A DNA stretch of 64,000 nucleotides from Brassica napus (Eukaryota > Streptophyta > Magnoliopsida > Brassicales > Brassicaceae). Below the pieces are notes generated by a model that worked only from the letters and a program-made list of their open reading frames with translations, was not told the DNA's origin and searched no databases. Positions 31,944 to 42,074 of this stretch are shown here, piece after piece (positions within the stretch are counted from its first letter, which is position 1; every line of letters starts with the position of its first letter). The stretch is from positions 16,807,188 through 16,871,187 of the forward strand of contig NC_063439.1 in assembly GCF_020379485.1 (NCBI RefSeq), read 5' to 3'. The translations under genes were made by a program, and so were the position numbers.

Positions 31944-33452
31944 TCACTTGATTTCTCTTCTCTTGATCTTCACCTTGAGTCCCCCAGCCATATGAGCCGT
32001 CAAGAGAGGAACAAAAACTGGTTTGTGCTTACTAACGGGTATAATCTCAAACCGACTCAAAACAGAACCAACAACAAATTTCATCTGCATAAACGCCATC
32101 TCCTTCCCTATACAAACCCTCGGTCCTGCCTGAAAAACCGGAAACTTGAAAGGACTAACGGGTTTTAAAACCGGTTCTGTAATCCCCGGTTCAGAATCAA
32201 ACCATCGGCTGGGTTTAAACTCCTCACAGTCCTTCCCCCACAAATTCTCCATCCTCCCCATTCCGTACGGGAAATAAGTCACTTTATCTCCTTTCTTTAC
32301 ACGAGTCCCGTCGGGTAAAACGTCGTCGTTCGCAGCATGCTTAGAGTCCCACGACACAGGTGGATAAAGCCTCATGGCTTCACATAAACAAGCCTTCATG
32401 TAGCTCATCTCTTTTAGTTCCTCAAACCCTAGCCCTAAACTCATCAACGGCTCCACTTCCTGTAATAGCTTCTTTTCCACGTCATCGTTTTCAGATAACA
32501 ACCAAAACAGCCACGTCATCGCCGCTGACGTAGTGTCCCTTCCCGCCATGATGAAACTAATAACCATGTCCCTCACCGCTTCGCTGTCGTGTCCGGACGC
32601 TAGAAACCTCGACAGAAGATCTTGTTTGGCTTCTTGTCCGGTCCCAATCTCGAGACTCTTCCTTTTAGCTCTGACAATCTCGGAAACCAACTCGTGTACT
32701 GTCCTGATCGCTTCTCTCAACCTCCTCTCGCTTCCCACGTTCAACACACGCTTCGCCTTCCAAACAGCGTAAAGAGGCTCCGTGGCACGGCGAGCACTAA
32801 TCTCAGCCGCGGTATCAAACGCCTCCGCAAGTGGGTTAACGGGTCGGGTCAAATCCAAACAATCCGGGTCCCAACCCAACGAGACTTTACAAACAACATC
32901 GAAAGCAAAACGTTTGAAAACATCTTGCAAGTCAACGGTCGTACCGACATCAGCTGCTGTCGAAAGAACAGGTACAATACGTGTTTCAACTTCTTCTCTA
33001 AGAACCTCGAAAGCGAAACTCCTTAGCGAACGAGTCGAGAACTCATGGCTAGCGAGTTTACGTTGCGAGCTCCATGAGTGACCGTCTACGTTGAATATTC
33101 CTTGTCCGAGGAGATCACCGAGGAGGTCAGTAAAAGGTCTACCTTTCGGGAAGTTGAAAAAGTTTGTTTTGAGAATATATTCAACGTTTTCTGGGTTTGT
33201 TGTGACGATGGTACGACGGTTTCCGAGGAGAGGAATTGTGATGGTTTGCGACGGTGAGAGACGGAGGAGTTTGGTGTACCATTGGAGAAGACGGTGACGG
33301 TTTTTGTTGAAAGAGAGTATGGAACCAATGAGTGGATACGACGGCGGTCCATTTACATTTGTTTCTTGAGTTTTCTTAGTTGAAGACGATGAAAAGATTG
33401 AGATGATGATTATAAGAAACGCTATAACAAAGAAGCTCATGAGAAAGGACAT
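31944..33452 (-). CDS. CYP94B3: Cytochrome P450 CYP94B3, jasmonoyl-isoleucine 12-hydroxylase
   Basis: A 502-codon intronless gene. An N-terminal membrane anchor (about residues 3-20) precedes a GPPSYPLIGS proline hinge. P450 landmarks are all present: I-helix AGRDTT (303-308), K-helix ExxR as EAMR (358-361), the PSRW motif (414-417) and the haem loop FQAGPRVCIG with the Cys ligand at 447. The sequence matches my memory of Arabidopsis CYP94B3 much better than CYP94B1, which differs strongly at the N-terminus. CYP94B3 sits in the ER and oxidises the hormone JA-Ile to 12-OH-JA-Ile, turning off jasmonate signalling after wounding. The length is close to the usual 506. The ATG at 33452 is followed by a second Met at codon 5. 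The last 94 codons are also present in a downstream tandem copy. Confidence 0.95.
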   Translation of the reverse strand: MSFLMSFFVIAFLIIIISIFSSSSTKKTQETNVNGPPSYPLIGSILSFNKNRHRLLQWYTKLLRLSPSQTITIPLLGNRRTIVTTNPENVEYILKTNFFNFPKGRPFTDLLGDLLGQGIFNVDGHSWSSQRKLASHEFSTRSLRSFAFEVLREEVETRIVPVLSTAADVGTTVDLQDVFKRFAFDVVCKVSLGWDPDCLDLTRPVNPLAEAFDTAAEISARRATEPLYAVWKAKRVLNVGSERRLREAIRTVHELVSEIVRAKRKSLEIGTGQEAKQDLLSRFLASGHDSEAVRDMVISFIMAGRDTTSAAMTWLFWLLSENDDVEKKLLQEVEPLMSLGLGFEELKEMSYMKACLCEAMRLYPPVSWDSKHAANDDVLPDGTRVKKGDKVTYFPYGMGRMENLWGKDCEEFKPSRWFDSEPGITEPVLKPVSPFKFPVFQAGPRVCIGKEMAFMQMKFVVGSVLSRFEIIPVSKHKPVFVPLLTAHMAGGLKVKIKRREIK

Positions 33453-33535
33453 TCTTTTTTTTTTGTTTCTTGTTTATTTTTCGTTGTGGGCTTGAGAGGA
33501 TTTGTGAATGTGATTTCAATATGTATGTAGTGCGT

Positions 33536-33541
33536 CTTATA
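33536..33541 (-). promoter_or_regulatory. TATA-like box of CYP94B3
   Basis: TATAAG on the minus strand, about 85 bp upstream of the start codon. The leader between them is A-rich with no other ATG. Within 100 bp upstream I saw no clear G-box. Confidence 0.45.
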
Positions 33542-33667
33542 GGAGGGAGAAGGTAAGCGGGTTTGACCCCAATTGCCAAAAAAGGATATCGTGGTAATTA
33601 TTATAGTTTGATCCACATTTCACATGACAGGACATTGTGTGGATAGGTAGATGCTATCTTTTTATTA

Positions 33668-33765
33668 TAACTTATTCTTGGGTTCACCCTCTATGTGAAT
33701 CTATAGCTTCACCAACCAATAGAACTGTGTCATTTTAAATTCATTATATTTTAAAAAAGACTTAT
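33668..33765. mobile_element. Short (about 100 bp) relative of the foldback elements
   Basis: Starts CTTATTCTTGGGTTCACC and closes 'tttaaaaaagacttattcg'. It contains CACCAACCAATAG. An inverted short relative is at about 35020-35130. It looks like an internally deleted member of the family at 33774. Confidence 0.5.
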
Positions 33766-33773
33766 TCGTAGGA

Positions 33774-34745
33774 GTCATTCTTGGGTTCACCCCCTAGAGT
33801 GAACCTCTAGGTTCACCAACCAATAGGATTTCATTATTTCAAATTCGATATCTTTTAAAAAAGGAAACAAAATATTTTCAAATTATATTATGTTTTTAAA
33901 ATAAAAAAGTAAAAAAAGATAATAGTTACAGAAAAAAGAATTAAAAAAAAATATTTTTAATGTTGTCAACAAAACACTAAACCCTAAATCCTAATCCCTA
34001 AACCCTAAATCCTAAACTCTAAACCCCTGGGTAAACCCTAAACCCTTGGGTAAATCCTAAACCCTTGGGTAAACCCTAAACCCTTGGATAAATCCTAAAA
34101 TTTCAATAAAAAACGACTAAAACCCTAAACCTTAAACGCTTGAATGTTTTAGTGTATAGTGATTTTGATTTTGAGTTAAGGATTTATCTTAGAGTTTAGG
34201 ATTTATCCTAGAGTTTAGGGTTTAGGATTAAGGGTTTAGGGATTAGAATTTAAAGTTTAGGGTTTAATGTTATGCTGACGACGTAAAATATTTTTTTTTG
34301 CAATTATTATTTTTTTTTATCTTTTAATGTTAAAGACATAATATAATTTGACAATATTTTGTTTACTTTTTTAAAAGATATCGAATATAAAATAAGACAA
34401 TCTTATTGGTTGGTGAACCTAGAGGTTCACCCTAGGGGGTGGACCCTAGGGTTTAGGGTTTACCCAAGAGTTTAGGGTTTATCCAAGGGTTTAGGGTTTA
34501 GGATTTAGGGTTTAGGGTTTAGGGATTAGGATTTAGGGTTTAGTGTTTTGTTGAGAATATTAAAAATATATATTTTTTAATTCTTTTTTCTGTAACTATT
34601 ATCTTTTTTTACTTTTTTATTTTAAAAACATAATATAATTTGAGAATATTTTGTTTCCTTTTTAAAAGATATCGAATTTGAAATAATGAAATTCTATTGG
34701 TTGGTGATTTAGAGGTTCACCTTAGGGGGTGAATCCAAGAATGAC
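33774..34745. mobile_element. Foldback/MITE element with long inverted arms and a telomere-like centre
   Basis: The left arm starts GTCATTCTTGGGTTCACC. The right arm ends GGTGAATCCAAGAATGAC, its inverse. Similarity continues inward for about 190 bp (CACCAACCAATAGGATTT, GATATCTTTTAAAAAAGG, AATTATATTATG). A second right-type arm is nested at about 34310-34440. The centre is a degenerate CCCTAAA/TTTAGGG array. I found no clean target duplication and no coding capacity. Confidence 0.7.
33972..34545. repeat. Degenerate telomere-like (CCCTAAA/TTTAGGG) blocks
   Basis: CCCTAAA-type repeats dominate 33972-34140 and TTTAGGG-type repeats 34180-34265 and 34436-34545, so the array itself is inverted. Interspersed 'cccttgggtaaa' variants show strong decay. 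It lies inside foldback elements, not at a chromosome end. Confidence 0.8.
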
Positions 34746-34757
34746 TCTTTAAAAAAA

Positions 34758-35412
34758 AGTTATTCTTAGATTCACTCCCTAGGGTGAACAGGTTCACCAA
34801 CCAATAAGATTTAGTTATTTCAAATCTGATATCTTTTAAAAAAGGAAATAAAATATTATCAAATTATATTACGTTTTTAAAATTAAAAAAAAATATTAAA
34901 AAATAAAAATAATAATAGTTGCAAAAAAATGTTTTCAAAAAAATAAACAAAACACTAAACTCAAAATCTAAACTCTAAACCCTTAGGTAAACCCTAAACC
35001 TTTTGATAAATTTTAAAGATTTATTCTTGGGTTTCATTTTTTAAAATATACTGAATCTAAAATGACACAATCCTATTGGTTGGTGAACCTATAGATTCAC
35101 CTAGGGGGTGAACCCAAGAATAAGTCTTTAAAATTTATCAAAAAGTTTTGGGTTTACCTAAGGGTTTGGGGTTTAGATTTAGAGTTTAGTGTTTTGTTTA
35201 TCGTATTAATTTTTTTTTTGAAAACATTTTTTTTTTGCAACTATTATTATTTTTATTTATTTATATTTTTTTTTAATTTTAAAAACGTAATATAATTTGA
35301 GAATATTTTATTTCCTTTTTTAAAAGTTATCAGATTTGAAATAACTAAATCTTATTAGTTGGTGAAAACCTATAAGTTCACCCTATGGAGTGAATCCAAG
35401 AATAACTCTTTT
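34758..35412. mobile_element. Second foldback element of the same family, with a nested short copy
   Basis: The left arm starts GTTATTCTTAGATTCAC and the right arm ends GTGAATCCAAGAATAAC. The arms again contain CACCAACCAATAAGATTT and GATATCTTTTAAAAAAGG and their inverses. A short inverted member sits inside at about 35020-35130. Confidence 0.65.
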
Positions 35413-35998
35413 ATTATTAGTTGTGTTTTATTTTTCTGTCTTTTTGGAATGTTTTTAACGAAAGGATGTGAATATTTAATCAACGTAGGTATATGCTACT
35501 TTTAAGAATAAAATTGTATTGAGTTTCTAAGAGCACTTATGTGTCCATTGATGAAATATTCATCTAATTTCGCACATATATAACAATATTAGTTCAATGT
35601 AATTTAAGTTGAAAATTTAGCTAAAATTTTCTATTTACTAATGAAATATCTGTTAAATATATTTTAATATATTATCCATTTATTTTTTAAAAAACTCTAT
35701 TTCTAGTGTAATTTATATAGAAAAAAAAATTACAACAAAATTTGATCTTTTTTTTTGGTCAAAATTTTTTGATCTTAATTACAAGATGCCTCAACTCAAT
35801 AATGTTTTATAAAATATTAAATTATATCTTAAATATATATAAGATAATTGTAATAGTATTTGTTAAGATAAATAATAATATATATGTATCTAAGGAAACA
35901 TAATAATTATACATAATTTAAATAAAATATCACTATATAATTTTTTTAATTTTCAAATCTTTTTTTCCGATGTCTGATATTTTGCTATTAATCTAATA
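35413..35998. other. AT-rich spacer
   Basis: No gene or bounded element was found. Confidence 0.4.
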
Positions 35999-36257
35999 CT
36001 CCCTCCGTTTTTTATTATAAGTCGTTTTAGAGAAACTATTTTGTTTCAAATTATATGTCGTTTTCGGTTTTCTATGTAAAATTTATTAATAATTAATGTT
36101 GTATGACCAATGGTAATATATCTTATATTTTTCTATTGGTTGAATTGTGGTTAGGTAAATAATTAATGATGTTTTTGTTTAGAAAATTAAAAAATTAATG
36201 GTTTTCTTAATCTACGTGCATAGCTGTAAAACGACTTATATTAAAAAACGGAGGGAG
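35999..36257. mobile_element. Stowaway (Tc1/mariner) MITE
   Basis: 259 bp with the classic ends CTCCCTCCGTTTTTTA and TAAAAAACGGAGGGAG, flanked by TA at 35997-35998 and 36258-36259. Inner arms continue 'taagtcgtttta' and 'aaacgactta'. Confidence 0.92.
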
Positions 36258-36524
36258 TAGTACTAATTAAAAAATTTCTTTAGTATTTTACTATATTATT
36301 ATCTACTCTAATATTATCATTTAATAATAATGTAGATATGTTTGATTGTTTAATTAAAAACTCCATGATAAAATTAAACTTGTGAGGTAATTTTGTAAAC
36401 TAATTAAGACAGCTGGATAACACTGCAAAATACAACTTTACTGTCAACCACATTGTAAAATACATCCATTATACACGTTTTCTAGAAATAGCTTCCTCTC
36501 TCTATATTTTAAGATAGTGTATCA

Positions 36525-36776
36525 CAGGGCCGTCTAATAGCACGCGCAAGTGGAGCGGTCGAACAGGGTCCGAAATATAAAAATAAAAAATTTAAAGATT
36601 TTTTAAAATATATAGATAAATTATGGTAAAAAACTTTAAAATTTTAGATATAATGCTAAATTTAGAACTTAATTAAAAAATTTCAGACAAAGTTATTAAA
36701 TTTTAAAATTACGTGATAAAATATACAATTAATATTTTTTTTGAACGGGGCCTAAAATTAATTTGAGACTGCCCAG
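36525..36776. mobile_element. hAT-superfamily MITE
   Basis: 252 bp with ends CAGGGCCGTCT and AGACTGCCCAG, flanked by the exact 8-bp duplication GTGTATCA at 36517-36524 and 36777-36784. Confidence 0.88.
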
Positions 36777-36784
36777 GTGTATCA

Positions 36785-37880
36785 CATTGTTTCTCTACTG
36801 CACGAAACCGAAATCTGATTTATTTACTATTAAGGAGAGTCCAGTTGTCAAAAAAGAAGTGTCCATCCGAGTTACTTAAACTTGTCACCAAAAATGTGAC
36901 GTGTTGTAAACTAATTGGAAAGCAAGTCAAAAGCTCATCACGTGGCATATTCGCCAACAAGTCACAAAACCACTATAGAAATAAACTGCGACGCCAAAAG
37001 GAAAAAATTGTCTATATAAAGTAACTATATTATAAAAAAATCACTATATTATACTGTACGTTGTTACTTATGAAGTTGGCAAATGCATATATTTTTAAAA
37101 AAGTTTAAGCAAAATTCAAGTAATATACGACATTTCCATATATCCAATAATGGCTAAAATATTATGGAACATCCAAACTTGTATAATAGTTCCAGTTTTA
37201 CATAACGTGTTCCTATCATAACGTATTTAAAAACAACTGAATGCTCAGACTTTTGATCAAATGGTCGGGTTTTAAATAAACTCGAGCCGAAATGTAGGAC
37301 GTAGACGTTGAAGAAGTTTTTGCACGAGCCTGATTGGAAGAATGACCAGATAAGTTCCCCCTGGTGCTTTTTCATTTTTTGCATGTTCTTATTTATTTTT
37401 TTTGATAAAAATGACCAGATACATTTTTGCATTTTCTTCTTTAGGCTTGGATTCATGGCTTATTTTTAATCAAATGTTTCCACAAATCACCCGTTGTTTT
37501 GTTATCGACATTATATTTTTCTTTATGGATGAGAAAATATGTCTACTATAAGACCTTGTTATAATGTATGGTTTAAATCGGCCTGATTATTCATTTTTGA
37601 ATATATTGAGTTGCATGATCAGTTTCTCCGATTGAAACTACAATTATTGTCTGCACTAAAAAAACTACAATTATTTTAGTCCTAATTAGGCTAAAGGTAA
37701 AAATAAATTTTAGTTATTATTATTTTATTCTTATGTTTGATTTATAAATATATTTTGTAAATTTTAAATTAATTTATATATGTTCTTTAAAAAAATTCTA
37801 AAATTTCAATTGATTTTGAGTTGCATAAACAAGCCAAATAGGTATAAATGAGTAGTCGTACGCTAATTAAAAAAAAAAAC
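36785..37880. other. Intergenic region without a supported gene
   Basis: Mostly AT-rich. The minus-strand frame at 37154-37456 shows no recognisable domain. Confidence 0.4.
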
Positions 37881-37884
37881 TCTC

Positions 37885-39152
37885 TCTAGGATGAACGAAG
37901 GAGACTCTCGACAAAAGACAATGCCGCCGTCATTCTCATCTCTCGATGCCGGTAGGGCCTCAGGCCGCCGGCGTCGGGTTCTCTGTACCGCCGTCTACTC
38001 GTTACCGTCACCTTTGGCGTTCATCGCCGTCTTCATCTCTCATGCTCTCGTCCCCTTCGCCTCCCACGTCGCAGTCTCTTCAGATCCAGTCGCCGCCGTC
38101 ACCTCATCTAATCTTCCCCTGGTCGCCGCCTCCTCCCCTGTTCCTCTCATCATCACCGCTCACCCTATCACGGCGAGCAGGAGCGCCGGATCTACTCTTC
38201 TCGAAATCACTGGATCTGCACACTTCCTCGCACCACTTGGGTCCCCGTTTGGAGCACAGCCTGAGCATCCTTTGTTTCGCTTCTCTCTCTCACCAGTGCT
38301 AGCCATTAGATGTCATGTCTCCTTACCATCTCAAACTTTGGTCAAGAACCCTCAACGATGGTTTCAATCCCACAGATCTATTGGAGTGGATATTCAAATT
38401 GTAATGGGTTTGTGCCTCTGCTTAGGTTCTGTTGAGAGCAACGGTCTCGATACGGTAATATCGGAGTCCTAGTTCTCATCCTCACCTTAGCTTCCATCCC
38501 CCGTTGAGTATCGCCAAGAGCATCACGACCCTGACCCTAAGGTTATACTGGTTCTTTATTTCCAAATACAGGCAACTCAGGCCTCTTTTGCTTTCCGACT
38601 TATTCGAGATTCACATAGTCTCTTCGAAAAGCTTTCTTGGTGGTTCAAATTGCAGGCACCTAAGACTTAGATACCAAGGCTCCGTCCGACAACTCCCTCC
38701 GACCTTGTCAACCATTCTGTTCGATTCAGAGCCAAATCTACTAATGGAATCGGAGATGACAAAAGTTTCAACCGCCTCACCATCTCGCTTACCGATCTTT
38801 TTGCTACCCGGATCTCGTGAGATTCACCTAGTTTTCCGGAGCAACATAGACGGTTGTAGAGCTGTTCTCTTTCCTTTGACGGGGTTTGTAACCTCAATCT
38901 ATTTTCACCCTCTTCCAACCCCTTTCACTAGGGTATTTCAACGTCTGTTCAGAGTATTCGAATGATATCAAGGATTCAAAGGAAGGTTATCTGCGGATTT
39001 ATCTACTTCGAGCTAGTCTCTCCTTTTAACACTTCTATCTCATGTTGTATTGTTTTCCTGTTATTGTTGTTCATCTTACCGTCGAGCATGCCTCCGGCTG
39101 TAGTCGTCGAAACGCTTAAGATTTGAATTAATGAAATTTGTGTTACAAAAAA
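37885..39152 (+). mobile_element. Retroposon-like element, GC-rich, ending in poly(A)
   Basis: An island of high GC content in AT-rich DNA. It begins near an ATG at 37891 (a 193-codon frame rich in Ala, Ser, Pro and Val with no domain I know) and ends with 'gaattaatgaaatttgtg' plus a poly(A) run at 39147-39154. The same tail style closes the element at 16905. Long overlapping frames in two phases reflect composition, not coding. Possible flanks 'agtagtcgtacg' and 'agtaatggtacc' are only weakly alike. Possibly a Sadhu-type or LINE-derived retroposon. Confidence 0.5.
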
Positions 39153-39154
39153 AA

Positions 39155-39868
39155 GAAGAGTAATGGTACCCCATATATTTTAAATGTGGCTTAGACATTG
39201 TCTTGTGTTTGTATGGCCAAGCAATAACAACTTAGTTACAGAAATAAATCAAATTATTTAACCTATTTTTATTCTTCTAATTCTTTGATTAATAATGAAT
39301 TCATATTAAAATATTTAAAATTATTTATTTTAAAATCTGTTATATTATTTGAAGTTCATAAGAATATTAAAATATATATATTAATGAGTTTTCTGCAGCA
39401 ACTTTTATAACTTTTATTAAGATAGATATTTAAAGTCAATTTTTGAAAGAAACACAAGAATATTATTAAAATAATTTATACATATGCATGAATATTTTTT
39501 ATATTTTAAATACATAATATATATTATAATAAATAAATTAAATATTAAACTGATTATATTTTGTTAAAGATATTTGTATAATATATCTTATGGGAATTCA
39601 CTTAAACATGACACACAAAACACAATAATAATATCACAAAATAAGATATTCTTTTTGTTATTAAAAAGGTCAAATAAAAAGTTTCTTTTATTGATAATAA
39701 AATTAACCATAGTAACTTTAGTTAATTAATTATACATATATATTAAATAGTTATAAGATTTAAAATAAAGACATAGAATACTGATCTTTTTTTTTGTGTA
39801 AACAATAATACTGAATTTTTTAAAAACATTTATAGAGATATTTGCTTGAAAGTTATCTCGTTGTTATA
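39155..39868. other. Very AT-rich spacer
   Basis: Nothing recognised. Confidence 0.4.
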
Positions 39869-40583
39869 CGTGGAAAGGCTTAAGAGAACTGATTTGGTTA
39901 TCTGTGTCAGCAAAGTTCGCTTACATTTTCCGATACATATCCATTTAGAACTTCAGAGTTAAGCGTGCTTGATCTGGCGTAGTGGAAGGATGAGTGACAT
40001 ATCGGGAAGTGATTCGCGATATCGTGAGAGTGAGTCCAAAGCACGAGGAATAGTCATGTGGTGATTGCAAGGTTAGTAAACAAGACTTTCGGGCTTTGAA
40101 AAAATTAACGCACCGTCCGTCGCACAGAATGGGGCTCATGGCCGAGTGAGCGAACGGTCGAAAAGGCTTACTGAGAGGTGTCTTGAGACATGTTTTTGTG
40201 TGCAACGGAGCATTACCCTCTGTGAGTGGGTATGAATTGTATCATCACGATTTCTGGTATATGTGAGAAGGCTTAAGAGAATTGATTTGGTTATCTATGT
40301 TACCAAAGTGCGCTTACCTTTTACATATCCGTTTAGATCCCCAGAGTTAAGCGTTCTTGATCTGGAATAGTGGAAAGATGAGTGACATATCGGAAAGTGA
40401 TTCACGATATCGTGCAAGTGAAACCAAAATATGAGGAAAGCTCATGTGGTGATTGCATGGTTAGTAAAGAAGACTTTCAGGCCTTAGAAAAATTAGCGCA
40501 CAGCTCATCATACGGAATGGAGCCTATGGACCAAGTGAACGGGCGTGGAAGGTCTATCAGTCGTGGGTAGTCGGGGCGTTACA
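39869..40583 (+). mobile_element. Cassandra-like TRIM retrotransposon with 5S-rRNA-derived LTRs
   Basis: Two direct repeats (39869-about 40165 and 40262-40583) share 'aaggcttaagaga', 'gatttggttatct' and long downstream text. Each contains a 5S rRNA-like internal promoter: AGTTAAGCGTGCTTG at 39957-39971 is identical to the 5S A-box region, and GGATGAGTGACATATCGGGA matches the 5S C-box region with few changes. The second repeat runs TGTGAGAAGG...GGGGCGTTACA. The total length (715 bp), the short interior and the lack of coding fit Cassandra, a terminal-repeat retrotransposon in miniature. The right part of the first repeat is decayed. Confidence 0.6.
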
Positions 40584-41029
40584 CAATGTTACAATTTATT
40601 TAAGCTTAAAACCTCTTACTTTAGTTTGATAAGTCATAATGAGAAAGTTAAATGATATTTCAAAATTGTAAACCATGATTAAACGATGATATTTCGCAAT
40701 TGTAAACCATGATGAGTGTTGGACCCAATTTCAGTCAACTATGTGATCGGGCCTAAATAACCTGGGCCGCGCAAAGAAGCCCAACTCTGGCTAGCAAGAG
40801 AAGATCGATCTGACGAGCCGAAGATCAAAGAGAAGTTGAGAATAATTCAAGACCAATCCACTATAAGAAGAGATCGATGGACACGAGGAAAGACACAGAG
40901 AAAACCCTTGCAAGATACAGCTCACCTCTTTTTCATGGACATTAGAACGTCGTTGAAAATATATCCGCTCTCTCCAAGGTATTCTTTGATTTAGAATTGA
41001 TTTATCCTAGAAACCCCGAGTTTGGTATG
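40584..41029. other. Possible LTR remnant
   Basis: Begins near 'gagtgttggacccaatttca' and includes GC-richer text (ggcctaaataacctgggcc). It resembles the start of an LTR but has no defined end. No gene was found. Confidence 0.3.
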
Positions 41030-41632
41030 GTTGGTTTTGCAGATACATGGTATTTTTCAGATCTTCATAGAGCTTGATCGCAAACCAAATGTTCTTACAA
41101 TTGGCGAAACCTCGTTTATGTAGCATCCCAAAAAACAAACATTAATTTCAACTTCTTCAAAGAATGTCAGGAATGTGTATGACTTAGGTCAATGAGATTA
41201 CATACAAGACACAAGCAGAATATCTATGAAGAAAGAGTCAACAAAAGTATTTGAAGATAACTCGGCTTGTATTGCTCAACTCGAAAAGGTTATATCAAGA
41301 GTGACAAGACAAAGCATATTCCCCAATATTTTTCTTATACATTCGAGAGCTTTAGAAAAATCAATAAGTGGACATCGAATATGTAGTTCATGCAACAATC
41401 CGACAAATTTGTTTATAAAGACAATTCACACTATAACTTTTCGAAACACGTCTACAATAACGAAATGCGTCATTTGCGTGACCTATGAATAAAAATTTCT
41501 GTTCATTATTCTCAGGGGGAAGATTACATCAGTGTACTATGTTTCCCTTGTCATGGTTTTTATCCCATGAGTTTTCTATGACTAGGTTTTTAACGAGCGA
41601 GTACGTAATAAAAGATGAATAAGCAAGGGGAG
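41030..41632 (+). mobile_element. Ty1/copia pol 3' end (RNase H) remnant and polypurine tract
   Basis: Plus-strand sequence in broken frames reads as copia RNase H: 'KECQECV', 'LRSM', 'FEDNSACIAQLEK', a GYIKSDKTKHIP-like stretch, then 'NNEMRHLRDL' and stop. A purine-rich 'aagcaaggggag' lies directly before the LTR at 41633, as a polypurine tract should. Confidence 0.8.
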
Positions 41633-41914
41633 TGTTAAAGATGTGATTATTCATCACATATGATTGTGAATAAGGTGATAAGTTAAGATATATTTTATAA
41701 ATATATATGTGAGAGAGAGACAAGTGATGAAGCTTAGAAGAGTAATTTTTTATTCATACTATATATCTGAATTACAACTGCACATCATCCCATCACCCTT
41801 ATTTATAGTATGACTTAGTCAGTCGTACTCAGACATTTATGAGAAGATATATATATATATATATATATAATATGTCAAGTTGGTTAAGTTTGTCAAGAGG
41901 ATAATCATTTAACA
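41633..41914. mobile_element. Ty1/copia LTR shared by two inverted internal ends
   Basis: Starts TGTTAAAG and ends CATTTAACA. On the left it abuts a plus-strand polypurine tract, on the right a minus-strand one. Read on the minus strand it has TATAAATAAGG followed later by AATAAA, so most of it is a minus-oriented LTR. It also contains a (TA)n run at 41850-41868. Confidence 0.65.
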
Positions 41915-41951
41915 CTCCCCCCCACCCCCCCCCCCCCCCTCCCCCCCCCCC
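41915..41951 (-). repeat. 37-nt C-rich tract (expanded polypurine tract on the minus strand)
   Basis: Almost pure C on the plus strand with one A and two Ts. It sits exactly where the minus-strand copia element should have its polypurine tract (G-rich on that strand). Confidence 0.85.
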
Positions 41952-42074
41952 TTAATTATTCATCTTGTATTATATATTTATCTTTAAAAACCTAGTCATG
42001 GTAAAATCCTACGGGATAAAAATCATGATGAGGAAAAAAAATACATTAAGATAATCTCCCTAAGAATAATAGAG

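Larger units (their letters stand above)
30324..32228. repeat. 1.9-kb tandem duplication, copy 2
   Basis: Second copy of 28414-30319. Here the right part continues smoothly into the intact CYP94B3 gene, so this is the original 3' flank of the gene or its copy. The junction reads TCACATTAAATCACATTAAA, that is, a 10-bp TCACATTAAA doublet. Confidence 0.95.

Noticed and set aside
37891..38472. 193-codon plus-strand frame as a host gene
   Set aside because: Low-complexity Ala/Ser/Pro/Val composition, a second long frame in another phase over the same bases, and a LINE-like poly(A) tail suggest a retroposon.
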